From Dietzia sp032248695 (lineage in GTDB: Bacteria; Actinomycetota; Actinomycetes; Mycobacteriales; Mycobacteriaceae), in assembly GCF_032248695.1 (NCBI RefSeq), contig NZ_JAVHXC010000004.1, positions 357,831-421,830 of the forward strand: a stretch of 64,000 nucleotides of DNA. The letters are read 5' to 3'. A program made the translations under genes and the position numbers. Positions 13,927-22,600 of the stretch are shown piece after piece. Below the pieces are notes generated by a model. That model was not told the origin of the DNA. It did no database searches and saw nothing but the letters and a program-made list of their open reading frames with translations. Positions within the stretch are counted from its first letter, which is position 1, and every line of letters starts with the position of its first letter.

Positions 13927-14967
13927 TCAACCACCAATGGCTCCCATCGATCGCCGGGGCCGGTGGAAGGCCGTGCCGCCGATCCCGTGCCCGGCCTGCT
14001 TGCCCCACATCGCGTCTCGCCACGCCCGTGCGACCTCCCGGTCCGGTGCGCCCGAGCGCAGCACGCCCAGCACGTCGGTCTCGTCGTCGCTGAACAGACA
14101 CGACCGGACCGTCCCCTCGGCGGTGAGGCGGGTCCGGTCGCAGGCCGCGCAGAAATTGCGGGTCACGGTGGCGATCACCCCGACCGTCGCGGGTGCGCCC
14201 CCGACGGAGTGTCCGGCGACGCGCCACAGTTCGGCCGGCGCCGACGGGTCGTCGCGTCCCGCGGGGATCAGCTCGAAGCGGGTCCGTAGCGAGGCCAGGA
14301 CGTCCGCGGCGGTGACCATGATGTCGCGCGACCAGGTGGCCTCGGCGTCGAGCGGCATCTCCTCGATGAAGCGCAACTGCACGCCCTCGGCCAGCGCCCA
14401 CTCCAGAAGGTCGGGCGCCCCGTGCAGCGTCGCGCGCAGGGGCACGGCGTTGACCTTCACCGGTGACAACCCGGCCTCGACGGCGGCACGCACGCCGCGC
14501 AGCACCGAGGGCAGCCGGTCACGGCGGGTGAGCTGCGCGAACTCAGCGCGGTCGACCGTGTCCAGGGAGATGTTGATGCGGTCGAGGCCGGCCTCGACGA
14601 GCCGCCCCACGCGGTGCTCGAGCCCCACGCCGTTGGAGGTCATCGCGATGGGCATCTCCGGGCACGCGGCGCGCGTTCCGGCGATGATCTGTTCGAGGTC
14701 GGCCCGCATGAGCGGTTCGCCGCCGGTGAAGCGGACCTCGTGCACGCCGAGCTCCCGGTGGGCAATCGCCACCAGCCGGATCACCTCGTCGGCGGTCATC
14801 CGCGCGGCGTCGGGGATCGGCGGCAGGCCCTCCTCGGGCATGCAGTACGTGCAGCGCAGGGAGCACTTCTCGGTGAGCGAGACCCGCAGGTCGCGGGCGA
14901 CCCGGCCGAAGGAGTCCACGAGCAACGGCGTCGCGGGGCGTGCGTCCGGGCCGGTCACGTCGCCCAC
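13927..14967 (-). CDS. moaA: GTP 3',8-cyclase MoaA (radical SAM)
   Basis: MoaA carries out the first step of molybdenum cofactor synthesis, rearranging GTP to 3',8-cyclo-GTP. The radical-SAM cluster motif CSLRCTYC lies near residue 35, followed by FTGGEPLMR. The second cluster ligands are in FCAACDRTRLTAEG and RSCLF, and the protein ends in the functionally required GG. Its length of 346 residues is normal. An in-frame GTG 12 bases further in is a possible alternative start. It heads the moaA-moaD-modA unit. Confidence 0.95.
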   Translation of the reverse strand: MGDVTGPDARPATPLLVDSFGRVARDLRVSLTEKCSLRCTYCMPEEGLPPIPDAARMTADEVIRLVAIAHRELGVHEVRFTGGEPLMRADLEQIIAGTRAACPEMPIAMTSNGVGLEHRVGRLVEAGLDRINISLDTVDRAEFAQLTRRDRLPSVLRGVRAAVEAGLSPVKVNAVPLRATLHGAPDLLEWALAEGVQLRFIEEMPLDAEATWSRDIMVTAADVLASLRTRFELIPAGRDDPSAPAELWRVAGHSVGGAPATVGVIATVTRNFCAACDRTRLTAEGTVRSCLFSDDETDVLGVLRSGAPDREVARAWRDAMWGKQAGHGIGGTAFHRPRRSMGAIGG

Positions 14968-15005
14968 CTCCCCTCCGCGGTGTCGGTGGACCCGAGTGTA
15001 GGGGT

Positions 15006-15020
15006 CGGGGCCGCGCCCCG
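15006..15020. terminator. Short GC hairpin after the permease gene
   Basis: CGGGGC-CGC-GCCCCG forms a perfect 6-bp stem 2 bases beyond the permease stop (read on the minus strand), ahead of moaA. It may separate the two transcripts, but the stem is short and lacks a T-run. Confidence 0.35.
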
Positions 15021-15021
15021 C

Positions 15022-16458
15022 TCACTCGTCGTCGGGTCGGCGCTCCAGGGCCGTGATGTCCGGGGTGGGGCCGAGCAGGGTGAGTTCGTGCGCCTCGTCG
15101 CGGGCGGCCTGCGCGCGCAGGTGCGGCGCGATGGCCCGGCCGAGGTGGTAGCCCAGGATCACCACGAGCGTGCCCAGGGCGATGCCGCCGAGCTGGAAGT
15201 CGTCGGTGATGGTCAGGGTGGTGTCGCCGATCGCGATCACCACGCCCGCCGCGACGGGCACCAGGTTGAGGGGGTTGCCGAAGTCGACCCGGTTCTCCTT
15301 CCAGATCTTGGCGCCGAGCAGGCCGATCATGCCGTAGAGCACCACGGTGATGCCGCCGAGCACACCACCCGGGGTCGCGGAGATCACCGCGCCCAGCTTG
15401 GGCGAACATCCCAGCACGATCGCGGTCACCGCGGCCACCACGTAGGCGGCGGTCGAGTACACCTTGGTCGCGGCCATCACGCCGATGTTCTCGGCGTACG
15501 TCGTCGTCGCCGATCCACCGAAGCTCGTCGCCAGCACGGTCCCCGCGCCGTCGGCGGCCAGCGCGCGGCCCATCAGGCCGTCGGTCTCGGTCCGCGTGAT
15601 CTCGCCGATCGCCTTGACGTGCCCGGCGTTCTCGGCGATCAGGGCGATCACACCGGGCACCACGAGCAGGACGAACGCCAGGGAGAAGTCGGGGGCGTGG
15701 ATGCCCACCACGCCGGCGGCCTCGTCGGTCATCGGCGGCAGGCCGATCCACGGCGCGTCCCACACCCCGGACCAGTCGACGCGCAGGTGCTCGGTGACCT
15801 CGCCGGCGGTGGCGCTGAAGGAGGTGATGGGCCCGGTGAGCACGTCGAGCACCCAGGACAGGACGTAGCCGAAGATCAGGGCGAGGAAGATCGCGATGCG
15901 TCCGGCGAAGCCCTTGAGGCCGACGGTCATGCCGATGAGCACCACCATCACCGCCAGCGCGACCCACTGGTCCTGGGGCCAGTAGGTGTCGGCCACGACG
16001 GGCGCGAGGTTGAAGCCGAGCAGCATCACCACGGCGCCGGTGACCACGGGCGGCAGGATCGCGGTGACCACGCGGCCGCCCACGAAGTGCACGATCAGGC
16101 CCACGACCAGCAGGGTGGCGCCGGCGACGAGCATCGCGCCGGTGACCTCGGCGCTCGTGCCGCCCTGCGCGCGGATCGCGGCGACCGCGCCGACGAACGC
16201 CACGGACGTGCCGAGGTAGCTGGGCACCTGCCCCTTGACCACGGCGAGGAAGAGCAGGGTGCACACGCCGGAGAAGAGGATCGCCAGCTGCGGGTTGAGC
16301 CCCATGATGAGGGGGAACACGAACGTCGCACCGAACATGGAGACGACGTGCTGCGCGCCGATCCCGACGGTCCGCGGCCAGCTCAGCCGCTCCATCGGGG
16401 CCACCACCTCGCCCGGCCTGATGTTCCTGCCGTCGCCGTGTACCGACCAGAGAGCCAC
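15022..16458 (-). CDS. NCS2-family uracil/xanthine permease
   Basis: This 478-residue inner-membrane symporter of the nucleobase-ascorbate family imports a pyrimidine or purine base. WPRTVGIGAQHVVSMFGATF is the first transmembrane signature and AENAGHVKAIGEITR is the substrate-binding TM8 motif shared with UraA and RutG; SFGGSATTTYAENIGVMAATK follows in TM10. The GTG at 16458 (GTG GCT CTC TGG) is preferred over the longer frame because homologues start with ALWxxHGDG and a GGGGA site precedes it. It is divergent from moeA. Uracil is the likeliest substrate given the UraA-like TM8, but xanthine cannot be excluded. Confidence 0.87.
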   Translation of the reverse strand: MALWSVHGDGRNIRPGEVVAPMERLSWPRTVGIGAQHVVSMFGATFVFPLIMGLNPQLAILFSGVCTLLFLAVVKGQVPSYLGTSVAFVGAVAAIRAQGGTSAEVTGAMLVAGATLLVVGLIVHFVGGRVVTAILPPVVTGAVVMLLGFNLAPVVADTYWPQDQWVALAVMVVLIGMTVGLKGFAGRIAIFLALIFGYVLSWVLDVLTGPITSFSATAGEVTEHLRVDWSGVWDAPWIGLPPMTDEAAGVVGIHAPDFSLAFVLLVVPGVIALIAENAGHVKAIGEITRTETDGLMGRALAADGAGTVLATSFGGSATTTYAENIGVMAATKVYSTAAYVVAAVTAIVLGCSPKLGAVISATPGGVLGGITVVLYGMIGLLGAKIWKENRVDFGNPLNLVPVAAGVVIAIGDTTLTITDDFQLGGIALGTLVVILGYHLGRAIAPHLRAQAARDEAHELTLLGPTPDITALERRPDDE

Positions 16459-16535
16459 GTCTTCCCCATTCTCGCTACCGTCCGGCCTCACCCGAGCGGG
16501 CCGTAGGCACAGTACAACGCGATTACCGTGGGGAC

Positions 16536-17801
16536 ATGACTCCCCTTCCCGACGCGTCGACCCGCCCCTCCCCCGCCGAGTACCGCGAGCTCCTGCGCGC
16601 GCACCTCACGCCGGTGTTGGAGCGCGCCGCGCGCAGTACGCACCTGCCGCTGTCGGCGTGCGCGGAGTCGGTGCTCTCGCGCGACCTGCGGGCGTCGGTG
16701 GATCTGCCGTTGTTCGTGAACTCGCAGATGGACGGTTACGCGGTGCGGTCGGCGGACGTGGCGGGGGCGGGGCCCGACTCGCCGGCGCGGCTCCGGGTGG
16801 TGGGGGCCGTGCACGCCGGTGACGGCCCTGGTCCGGGGGTCGACGACGACGAGGCCTGCAAGGTGATGACCGGTGCGCCCGTCCCCGAGGGGGCGGATTG
16901 TGTGGTGCCGGTCGAGGACACGTGGGTGAGCGACTCCGACCCCGCGGTGGTGCTGGTGGCGGCGCCGCGGTCGCCGGGCGAGTTCCTCCGTCGCCCGGGG
17001 GACGACGTCCGCGCCGGCGACGTGGTGATCGAGGCCGGGGTGCGGCTCGAGGCGCGGCACCTCGCGGCCGCCGCGTCGCTCGGGATGTCCGGTCTCGACG
17101 TGCGGCCGCGGCCCCGCGTCGGCGTGGTGGCCACGGGCTCGGAGCTCGTGGCGCCCGGCCGGCCGCTCGGACCGGGGCAGATCTGGGAGTCCAACTCCAT
17201 CACCCTCACGGCTGCGCTCAAGGCGTGCGGATGCGAGGTCACCACCACGATCGTTGCCGGCGACGACCGCCACGAGTTCACGTCCGCACTGGACGCGGCT
17301 GCGGGCGGTGCGGACCTCGTGGTGACGGCCGGGGCGGTGTCGATGGGGGACGCCGAGGTGGTGCGTCAGGTCCTCGCCGACCGCGACGGGGCGAGGTTCG
17401 CGCCGATCGCCATGCAGCCCGGCGGCCCCCAGGGTCTGTCGACCTGGCGCGGCACCCCGGTCGTGTGTCTGCCGGGCAACCCGGTCAGCGCGCTGGTGTC
17501 GTTCGTCGTGCTCCTGCGGCCGGTGATCCTCGAGGCCGTGGGTCGGGCGCCGATCCGCCCGGTCCGCGCGCGCCTGGCCCGCGACGTGCGCTCGCCCGAG
17601 GGGCGCGTGCAGTTCCTGCGGGCGGCCCTGGACCACGGGCGGGCCGCGGGCCCCGGCTCCGACCTCCCCGCCGTTGACCCCGTCTCCGGTCCGGGCTCCC
17701 ACCTCGTCGCCTCGATGGCCCGGGCGGACGTCCTGATCGAGATCCCGGCCGACGTCACCTCCCTGGCGGCCGGGGCGGAGGTGGAGGCGATCCCGCTGTA
17801 G
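16536..17801 (+). CDS. moeA: Molybdopterin molybdenumtransferase MoeA
   Basis: MoeA inserts molybdate into adenylylated molybdopterin. The 421-residue protein has the full motif set: LFVNSQMDGYAVRSADVAG near residue 60, TGAPVPEGADCVVPVEDT, GVVATGSELVAPG with IWESNS, TAGAVSMGDAEVV and VCLPGNPVSALVSFVVL, with the C-terminal beta-barrel domain after about residue 345. It is intact, unlike the MoeA half of the MobA fusion at 6.9 kb, so it is probably the main insertase. It is divergent from the permease. Confidence 0.93.
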   Translation: MTPLPDASTRPSPAEYRELLRAHLTPVLERAARSTHLPLSACAESVLSRDLRASVDLPLFVNSQMDGYAVRSADVAGAGPDSPARLRVVGAVHAGDGPGPGVDDDEACKVMTGAPVPEGADCVVPVEDTWVSDSDPAVVLVAAPRSPGEFLRRPGDDVRAGDVVIEAGVRLEARHLAAAASLGMSGLDVRPRPRVGVVATGSELVAPGRPLGPGQIWESNSITLTAALKACGCEVTTTIVAGDDRHEFTSALDAAAGGADLVVTAGAVSMGDAEVVRQVLADRDGARFAPIAMQPGGPQGLSTWRGTPVVCLPGNPVSALVSFVVLLRPVILEAVGRAPIRPVRARLARDVRSPEGRVQFLRAALDHGRAAGPGSDLPAVDPVSGPGSHLVASMARADVLIEIPADVTSLAAGAEVEAIPL

Positions 17802-17916
17802 AGGCGCCCACCGCCCGAGCGCGGGATCTCCGTACAGTCTCCGGTGGGGTCGGCCGATGCGTGGGCCCCGGTTCGCTCCGACGCGGGCGCGCCGACGCGC
17901 GACCGAAGGAGAACGT

Positions 17917-18165
17917 ATGGACCCGGTGGACGAGGCCGAAGGCGCGATCCGCTGGTCCCGGGTGGAGGACACGTTCGTCGTGGGGAGCATCCGGGGGAAC
18001 TTCGTCGGCTACATCGACCAGACGTCCCCGACCACCTTCGAGCCCCACGACCACGTGTCGCGACGGCTCGAGACGGCCGGGTCACTCGAGGAGGCCATGT
18101 CCAGCCTGTCAGCCCTGTACTTCACCGACCGGGAGAACGGGGTCTCCGATGTCGTCGGTCGCTGA
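17917..18165 (+). CDS. Small uncharacterised protein coupled to the BLUF photoreceptor
   Basis: This 82-residue ORF has a good AAGGAG site 6 bases before ATG 17917. It reads as a small beta-rich soluble protein (VEDTFVVGSIRGNFVGYID) followed by a helix (AGSLEEAMSSLSALYF). I do not recognise a family. It overlaps the BLUF gene by 17 bases in another frame, so translation of the two is probably coupled and the products may work together. A role as the light receptor's output partner is only a guess from position. Confidence 0.6.
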   Translation: MDPVDEAEGAIRWSRVEDTFVVGSIRGNFVGYIDQTSPTTFEPHDHVSRRLETAGSLEEAMSSLSALYFTDRENGVSDVVGR

Positions 18166-18625
18166 GCGCAACGGGGCGCCGCGCGACGGCGCCCTCAAGT
18201 ACCTCGTCTACACCAGTACGGCCTCCCGGGAGATGCGGCCGGAGGACTTCGAGTCCATCCTCCGCACGGCCCGCGAGCGGAACCGCCGGGTGGGGATCAC
18301 CGGCGTCCTGCTCTTCCGGGACGACTGCTTCATCCAGTTCCTCGAGGGCCCGCCGGCCGAGATCGACGCACTGCTGGACGACATCGCCGGCGATGACCGA
18401 CACGAACGCCTCCGCGTGCTGCTGACGGAGACCACGACCGAACGCAGCTTCGCCGACTGGCGGATGGGCTTCGGCACGCCGCGCTCGACCCGGTCGACGG
18501 GGACCGACGGGGTCCGGGACAGCTTCATCGATCTCACCGCCGGCGAGGACGAGGGCGTGGTGCGACAGGCGGCGGAGGACTTCTCGATCTGGTTCAAGGT
18601 CCGGGAGCGCTCGGCCCGGGTCTGA
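18149..18625 (+). CDS. BLUF-domain blue-light photoreceptor (FAD-binding)
   Basis: BLUF proteins sense blue light through hydrogen-bond rearrangement around FAD. From ATG 18149 this 158-residue protein carries the photocycle residues at the same numbers as AppA: Tyr21 (VYTSTA), Asn45 (ARERNRRVGITG), Gln63 (CFIQFLEG), Trp104 and Met106 (FADWRMGF). Residues 16-107 form the domain. About 50 residues remain at the C-terminus, including a helix (VVRQAAEDFSIWFKV) but no enzymatic output domain, so it is a short single-domain receptor that must signal through a partner. The small gene overlapping its 5' end is a candidate. Confidence 0.9.
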   Translation: MSSVAERNGAPRDGALKYLVYTSTASREMRPEDFESILRTARERNRRVGITGVLLFRDDCFIQFLEGPPAEIDALLDDIAGDDRHERLRVLLTETTTERSFADWRMGFGTPRSTRSTGTDGVRDSFIDLTAGEDEGVVRQAAEDFSIWFKVRERSARV

Positions 18626-18642
18626 CCCCCGACCCCACCCGT

Positions 18643-18672
18643 TGCAGTACATGCAAACTTGCACAGACTGCA
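18643..18672. promoter_or_regulatory. Near-perfect palindromic operator of the TetR-exporter operon
   Basis: TGCAG-TACA-TGCAA-AC-TTGCA-CAGA-CTGCA is symmetric at both half-site blocks. It ends 21 bases before the GTG of the TetR gene, so repressor binding would block the operon promoter. An autoregulatory TetR site is the natural reading. Confidence 0.65.
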
Positions 18673-18693
18673 GAACGGGCGCATCATCGTCCG

Positions 18694-19326
18694 GTGACCA
18701 CCGCCGGATCATCTGACGCCCCCGCCGGCCTCCGCGAGGCCAAGAAGGCCCGCACCCGCGCCGCGATCGCGCGCGCCGCCCTGCACCTCGTGGCCGAGGA
18801 CGGCCTGCAGGCGACGACGGTCGAGGCCATCGCCGCGCGCGCCGACGTCTCGCCCCGCACCTTCTTCAACTACTTCGACTCCAAGGACGAGGCGGTCGTG
18901 CACCTGAGCACGGACCGCTTCCGCCGCCTCATGGGCACGCTCTTCGGCGACGGCGTCGAGCCCGCCGCCAACCCTGTCCTGCAGATCCGCGACCTCATGC
19001 TGCGTTTCCTCGAGGACACCGACCCCGACTCCGCCACGGACGACGAGCTGATGCGTTCGGCGCTCGAGCGCGACCCCACCCTGTTCGGGGCGCTCAATGC
19101 CTCGATGACCGTCGTCGGCGCGGAGTTCGAGGCCGCCATCGCCTCGCGCTACGACACCACCCGCGACCGCGACCTCGCGAAGGTCGGCCTGAGCGTGGCG
19201 CTCGGCCTCGTCCAGACCGCGATGGTCGAGGCCTGCGCGGGGGCACCGGTCACCCCGCTCGCCGAGAGCGTCGCTCACTACTTCGAACTCCTCGAATCCG
19301 CCCTCCAGGAAGGCCCCACCGCATGA
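18694..19326 (+). CDS. TetR-family regulator, first gene of an exporter operon
   Basis: A 210-residue repressor with a classic N-terminal domain: KKARTRAAIARAALHLVAEDG, then ADVSPRTFFNYFDSKDEAV, the recognition helix seen in AcrR-like actinobacterial regulators. The C-terminal helices form the ligand pocket. The GTG start gives the natural N-terminus and lies just downstream of a strong palindrome. Its stop overlaps the exporter's ATG (ATGA), so repressor and pump are made from one message and probably respond to a pump substrate. Confidence 0.87.
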   Translation: MTTAGSSDAPAGLREAKKARTRAAIARAALHLVAEDGLQATTVEAIAARADVSPRTFFNYFDSKDEAVVHLSTDRFRRLMGTLFGDGVEPAANPVLQIRDLMLRFLEDTDPDSATDDELMRSALERDPTLFGALNASMTVVGAEFEAAIASRYDTTRDRDLAKVGLSVALGLVQTAMVEACAGAPVTPLAESVAHYFELLESALQEGPTA

Positions 19327-21050
19327 CCAGTACCTCGTCGACGCCACCGGCGTCGTCCGAGAGTGATCCGATCACGCTGACCCCGCGCACGGTCTGGATC
19401 ATCTTCGGAGCCCTGATGGCGAGCATGTTCCTCGCCTCGCTCGACCAGTCCATCCTCGGCCCCGCGCTGCCGACCATCGTCGGCGAGCTCAACGGCGTCG
19501 AGTCCCAGGCGTGGATCATCACGATCTACATCCTCGCCGTGGCTGTGACGATGCCGTTGTACGGCAAGTTCGGCGATCTCGTGGGCCGCCGCAACCTCTT
19601 CCTGCTGGCCATCGCGATCTTCACCCTGGGCTCGGTCGGGTCCGGCTCGGCCGGGTTCTTCACCGATCCCGCCACCGAGGCGGGCTTCTGGGAGCTCGTC
19701 GCGTGGCGCGGGGTCCAGGGCCTGGGCGGCGGTGGGCTCATGATCCTGTCGCAGGCGATCATCGCCGACATCGTGCCCGCCTCCGAGCGCGGCAAGTACA
19801 TGGGCCCGATGGGCGCCGTCTTCGGCATTTCGGCGGTGGCCGGTCCGCTGCTGGGCGGCTTCTTCACCGACTCCGCCCACTGGCGGTGGTGCTTCTGGAT
19901 CAACGTGCCGGTCGGTGTCATCGCCTTCGTCCTGGCCTGGAAGTACATGAAGCTGCCGCCCCGCACGAGTTCGGCGAAGGTCGACTGGGCGGGCATCCTG
20001 TTCATGGTCCTGGGCACGTCGGGCCTGGTCCTGGTCACGGACCTCGGGGGCGACCAGCTCGCGTGGGATTCGGCCGGCATGATCGCCATGATCGTCGGCA
20101 CGGTGCTGAGCATCATCGCGCTCATCGTGGTGGAGAGTCGCGCCGAGGAGCCGATCCTGCCGCTGCACCTGTTCACCGGCCGGGTGTTCGTGATCGCCAC
20201 GATCATCGCGTTCGTGCTGGGTGTGGCGATGTTCGCCGCGATCGGCTTCATCCCCACGTTCCTGCAGATGGCCACGGGCACCTCGCCGGCGGGCTCCGGG
20301 CTGCTCATGATCCCGATGATGGTCGGCCTCATGGCCACCTCGATCGGCTCGGGCCTGGCGATCGCCAAGACCGGTCGCTACCGCGTCTACCCGATCGTCG
20401 GTATGGCGATCACGGTGCTCACGGTCATGGTGATGACGCAGATGACCGGCTCGACGCCCATCTGGCAGATCATGGGCATGCTGCTGTTCTTCGGCGCCGG
20501 CCTGGGCCTGGTCATGCAGGTCATCGTGCTCGCGGTGCAGAACGCTGTCGATCCGCGCGAGGTGGGCGTGGCCACCAGCTCGAACAACTACTTCCGCGAG
20601 ATCGGTGCCGCGATCGGCACGGCGTGGTTCGGCTCCCTGTTCACCGACCGGCTGATCACCAATCTCACCGAGACGGTGGCGGCGAACCCGGAGCAGGCCA
20701 TGGCGTCGGGGCTCAACCCGAGCGCCGTCACGCCGGCCTTCGTGGCGAACCTGCCCGAGCCGCTGCACCAGGGGATCGTGGACTCCTACGCGAACGCCCT
20801 CGCACCCGCGCTCTGGTACGTGGTGCCGGTCCTCGCCGTCGCTCTGCTCTTCGCGTTCTTCCTCCCCCAGGTCGAGCTCAGCGACGAGGCCGGCATGGTG
20901 GCGCGCGGCGAGGCCGTGTGGGACGACGGCAAGGCGACCGCTACCGAAACCATCATCACCCAGGCCGACGGGTCCGCCGGTGCGGATTCCGCCCCCGGCG
21001 CGACCAGTGCGGTCGCCGCCACGAACGGCGGTGGTGCCCCCCGGAACTAA
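19323..21050 (+). CDS. MFS multidrug exporter, DHA2 family
   Basis: A 575-residue, 14-helix efflux pump. FLASLDQSILGPALPTIVGEL in the first helix includes the acidic residue (motif D1) of DHA2 pumps; YGKFGDLVGRRNLF is motif A, and GKYMGPMGAVFGISAVAGPL contains motif C. A long Ala/Thr/Gly-rich cytosolic tail follows TM14. The start overlaps the tetR stop by four bases. It resembles exporters that share one operon with a fused-in-transcription TetR, such as actinorhodin or lincomycin-type pumps, but the substrate is unknown. A strong terminator hairpin lies 31 bases after the stop. Confidence 0.88.
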   Translation: MTSTSSTPPASSESDPITLTPRTVWIIFGALMASMFLASLDQSILGPALPTIVGELNGVESQAWIITIYILAVAVTMPLYGKFGDLVGRRNLFLLAIAIFTLGSVGSGSAGFFTDPATEAGFWELVAWRGVQGLGGGGLMILSQAIIADIVPASERGKYMGPMGAVFGISAVAGPLLGGFFTDSAHWRWCFWINVPVGVIAFVLAWKYMKLPPRTSSAKVDWAGILFMVLGTSGLVLVTDLGGDQLAWDSAGMIAMIVGTVLSIIALIVVESRAEEPILPLHLFTGRVFVIATIIAFVLGVAMFAAIGFIPTFLQMATGTSPAGSGLLMIPMMVGLMATSIGSGLAIAKTGRYRVYPIVGMAITVLTVMVMTQMTGSTPIWQIMGMLLFFGAGLGLVMQVIVLAVQNAVDPREVGVATSSNNYFREIGAAIGTAWFGSLFTDRLITNLTETVAANPEQAMASGLNPSAVTPAFVANLPEPLHQGIVDSYANALAPALWYVVPVLAVALLFAFFLPQVELSDEAGMVARGEAVWDDGKATATETIITQADGSAGADSAPGATSAVAATNGGGAPRN

Positions 21051-21080
21051 CCAGATCGTCGACGCTCCACCCCGCAGTCA

Positions 21081-21121
21081 CCCGCCCCTCGCCCCGACCT
21101 CCGGCCGGGGCGAGGGGCGGG
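21081..21121. terminator. 15-bp hairpin after the DHA2 exporter
   Basis: CCCGCCCCTCGCCCC (21081-21095) pairs perfectly with 21107-21121 around an 11-base loop. It is the natural end of the TetR-exporter operon and marks the left boundary of the less GC-rich catabolic region. Confidence 0.7.
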
Positions 21122-21234
21122 AGTCCCGAAGTGTCGGAATCGGATACTGCTCGACGCGAGCACAGTACGGCGACCGATTACCATTCCGTACTAGTCTCGT
21201 CCATAACTTCATCCGTCTCCGAGAGGACCGTGCT

Positions 21235-22410
21235 GTGTCGATGAGGTACGTGCGTCGCACTCAGCGAGTCTTCTGGGGCAGAGGGTCGCTGAGCCGACTC
21301 GGCCGAGAATTGGACCGGCTCGAGGCCGCTCGTGTCATGGTCATCACCGGTCGCACGCTGGGCGAGAACCGGGACGTACGAACCCTGGTGCACTCGGCGA
21401 CGCGAACGACCGCTAACTCCACGCGAATCACGGAGTTCTTTCCGGGCGCAACTCCCCAGAGCCCGGTTACCGCCGTGGAGGCTACGGTGGATGCGATCGA
21501 GGAGTTCTCTCCAGATGCCTTGATCGCCCTGGGCGGAGGTTCAGCCCTCGTCACCACCCGCGCCGCCTCGATCCTCCACGGCGAGAAGCAAGCATCCGGA
21601 ACAGCTAATCTCGAGGACCTGTGCACTCGACGCAGCCCGGAAGGTACTTTCGTCAGCCCGCGGCTGAGGGCACCCAAGACGCCGGTCATAGCCCTGCCGA
21701 CCAGTCCCACGACCGCGGTGAGCACAGCCGGCTGTGCGCTGACCACCGATGAGGGCGGCGCCAGGCTGGCCATCTATGATCCCGCTGCCAGGGCTCAGGC
21801 TATCGTTCTGGAGCCGAGGTTGCTGATAACGGCACCGACATCAGTCACCGTCTCCTCCAGTCTGAATGCGATCGCCATGGCGGTCGAGGGCATCCTCTCC
21901 CGCTCTGCGACCTTCTTCACCGACAGTCAACTCGGCCACGCCCTGGGAACGCTGCTGGACATCCTCCCTGACGTGCCGTCGAGCGGAGGCACACCCGAGC
22001 AGGTGCTTCACTTGGCCCTGGCTGCGACCAGCGTCGGCGACGCCGCCGAAACCTCGGGCGCGGGTCTCTCCGCCGCCATCTCCCACACCCTCGCCCACCG
22101 AATCCGCGCGAGCAACGGCGTGATCGACTCGCTGATCCTCCCCCACGTCCTCGACTACCTGGACCCGGTCAGCGACGATCGCAAGGACGTGCTGGCGCGC
22201 TCGCTGAACTGTCCCACCGGAGACATTCGCCAACGCCTGGACTCATTCTTCTGCCGCCTCGGTCTCCCGAGAAGGCTGCGAGATCTGCATCTCCCCGAAT
22301 CGGCGCTCGGGGACGCAGCGCGGGATGCCATGACAGACTTCGCGGTCACGTCGAGCCCTCGGACGATTACCCAGGCTGATGCCCTCGACGTACTGCGGGC
22401 TGCCTGGTAA
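21235..22410 (+). CDS. Iron-containing alcohol dehydrogenase / maleylacetate reductase-like protein with altered metal site
   Basis: A 391-residue member of the iron-alcohol dehydrogenase superfamily. The N-terminal half carries the dinucleotide loop (LIALGGGSALVTTRAAS) and PVIALPTSPTTAVS; the C-terminal half is helical. Three of the four usual metal ligands are changed: the DxxxH motif reads SLNAIAMAVEG (Asp to Asn, His to Met), and the last His motif reads RASNGVIDSLILPHVL, leaving only the His of LAH. Maleylacetate reductases also carry Asn at the first site, so it may be a metal-independent reductase of that type. GTG 21235 is favoured by a GAGAGGA site; ATG 21241 is possible. Base usage is less GC-rich than upstream genes. 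Confidence 0.72.
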   Translation: MSMRYVRRTQRVFWGRGSLSRLGRELDRLEAARVMVITGRTLGENRDVRTLVHSATRTTANSTRITEFFPGATPQSPVTAVEATVDAIEEFSPDALIALGGGSALVTTRAASILHGEKQASGTANLEDLCTRRSPEGTFVSPRLRAPKTPVIALPTSPTTAVSTAGCALTTDEGGARLAIYDPAARAQAIVLEPRLLITAPTSVTVSSSLNAIAMAVEGILSRSATFFTDSQLGHALGTLLDILPDVPSSGGTPEQVLHLALAATSVGDAAETSGAGLSAAISHTLAHRIRASNGVIDSLILPHVLDYLDPVSDDRKDVLARSLNCPTGDIRQRLDSFFCRLGLPRRLRDLHLPESALGDAARDAMTDFAVTSSPRTITQADALDVLRAAW

Positions 22411-22490
22411 GCGGGAGAGCGCGGGGACCTCCACTCCAGCCCCCTCGCCTGGTGGGCAACGGGCGCATCCACGCCGGAACGCGTAGGCCC

Positions 22491-22533
22491 CGCTGAAAGT
22501 TGTTGGCGCCTCAGGCGCCAACGACCCTCAGCG
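22491..22533. terminator. Two-part hairpin between convergent genes
   Basis: GTTGGCGCC-TCA-GGCGCCAAC (22502-22522) is a perfect 9-bp stem, and outside it CGCTGA (22491-22496) pairs with TCAGCG (22528-22533). It sits between the convergent dehydrogenase and acyl-CoA synthetase genes and probably terminates both. Confidence 0.7.
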
Positions 22534-22600
22534 AGGTCCCGCCCCACAGCGCTCGAGCGGCGGTCTATAGGTGGTGAGATGCTACCTACGTCGTGCGCTC

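Noticed and set aside
14614..16506. 630-residue open frame opposite the permease
   Set aside because: It is His/Gly/Asp/Arg-rich shadow sequence; the minus-strand NCS2 permease explains the DNA.
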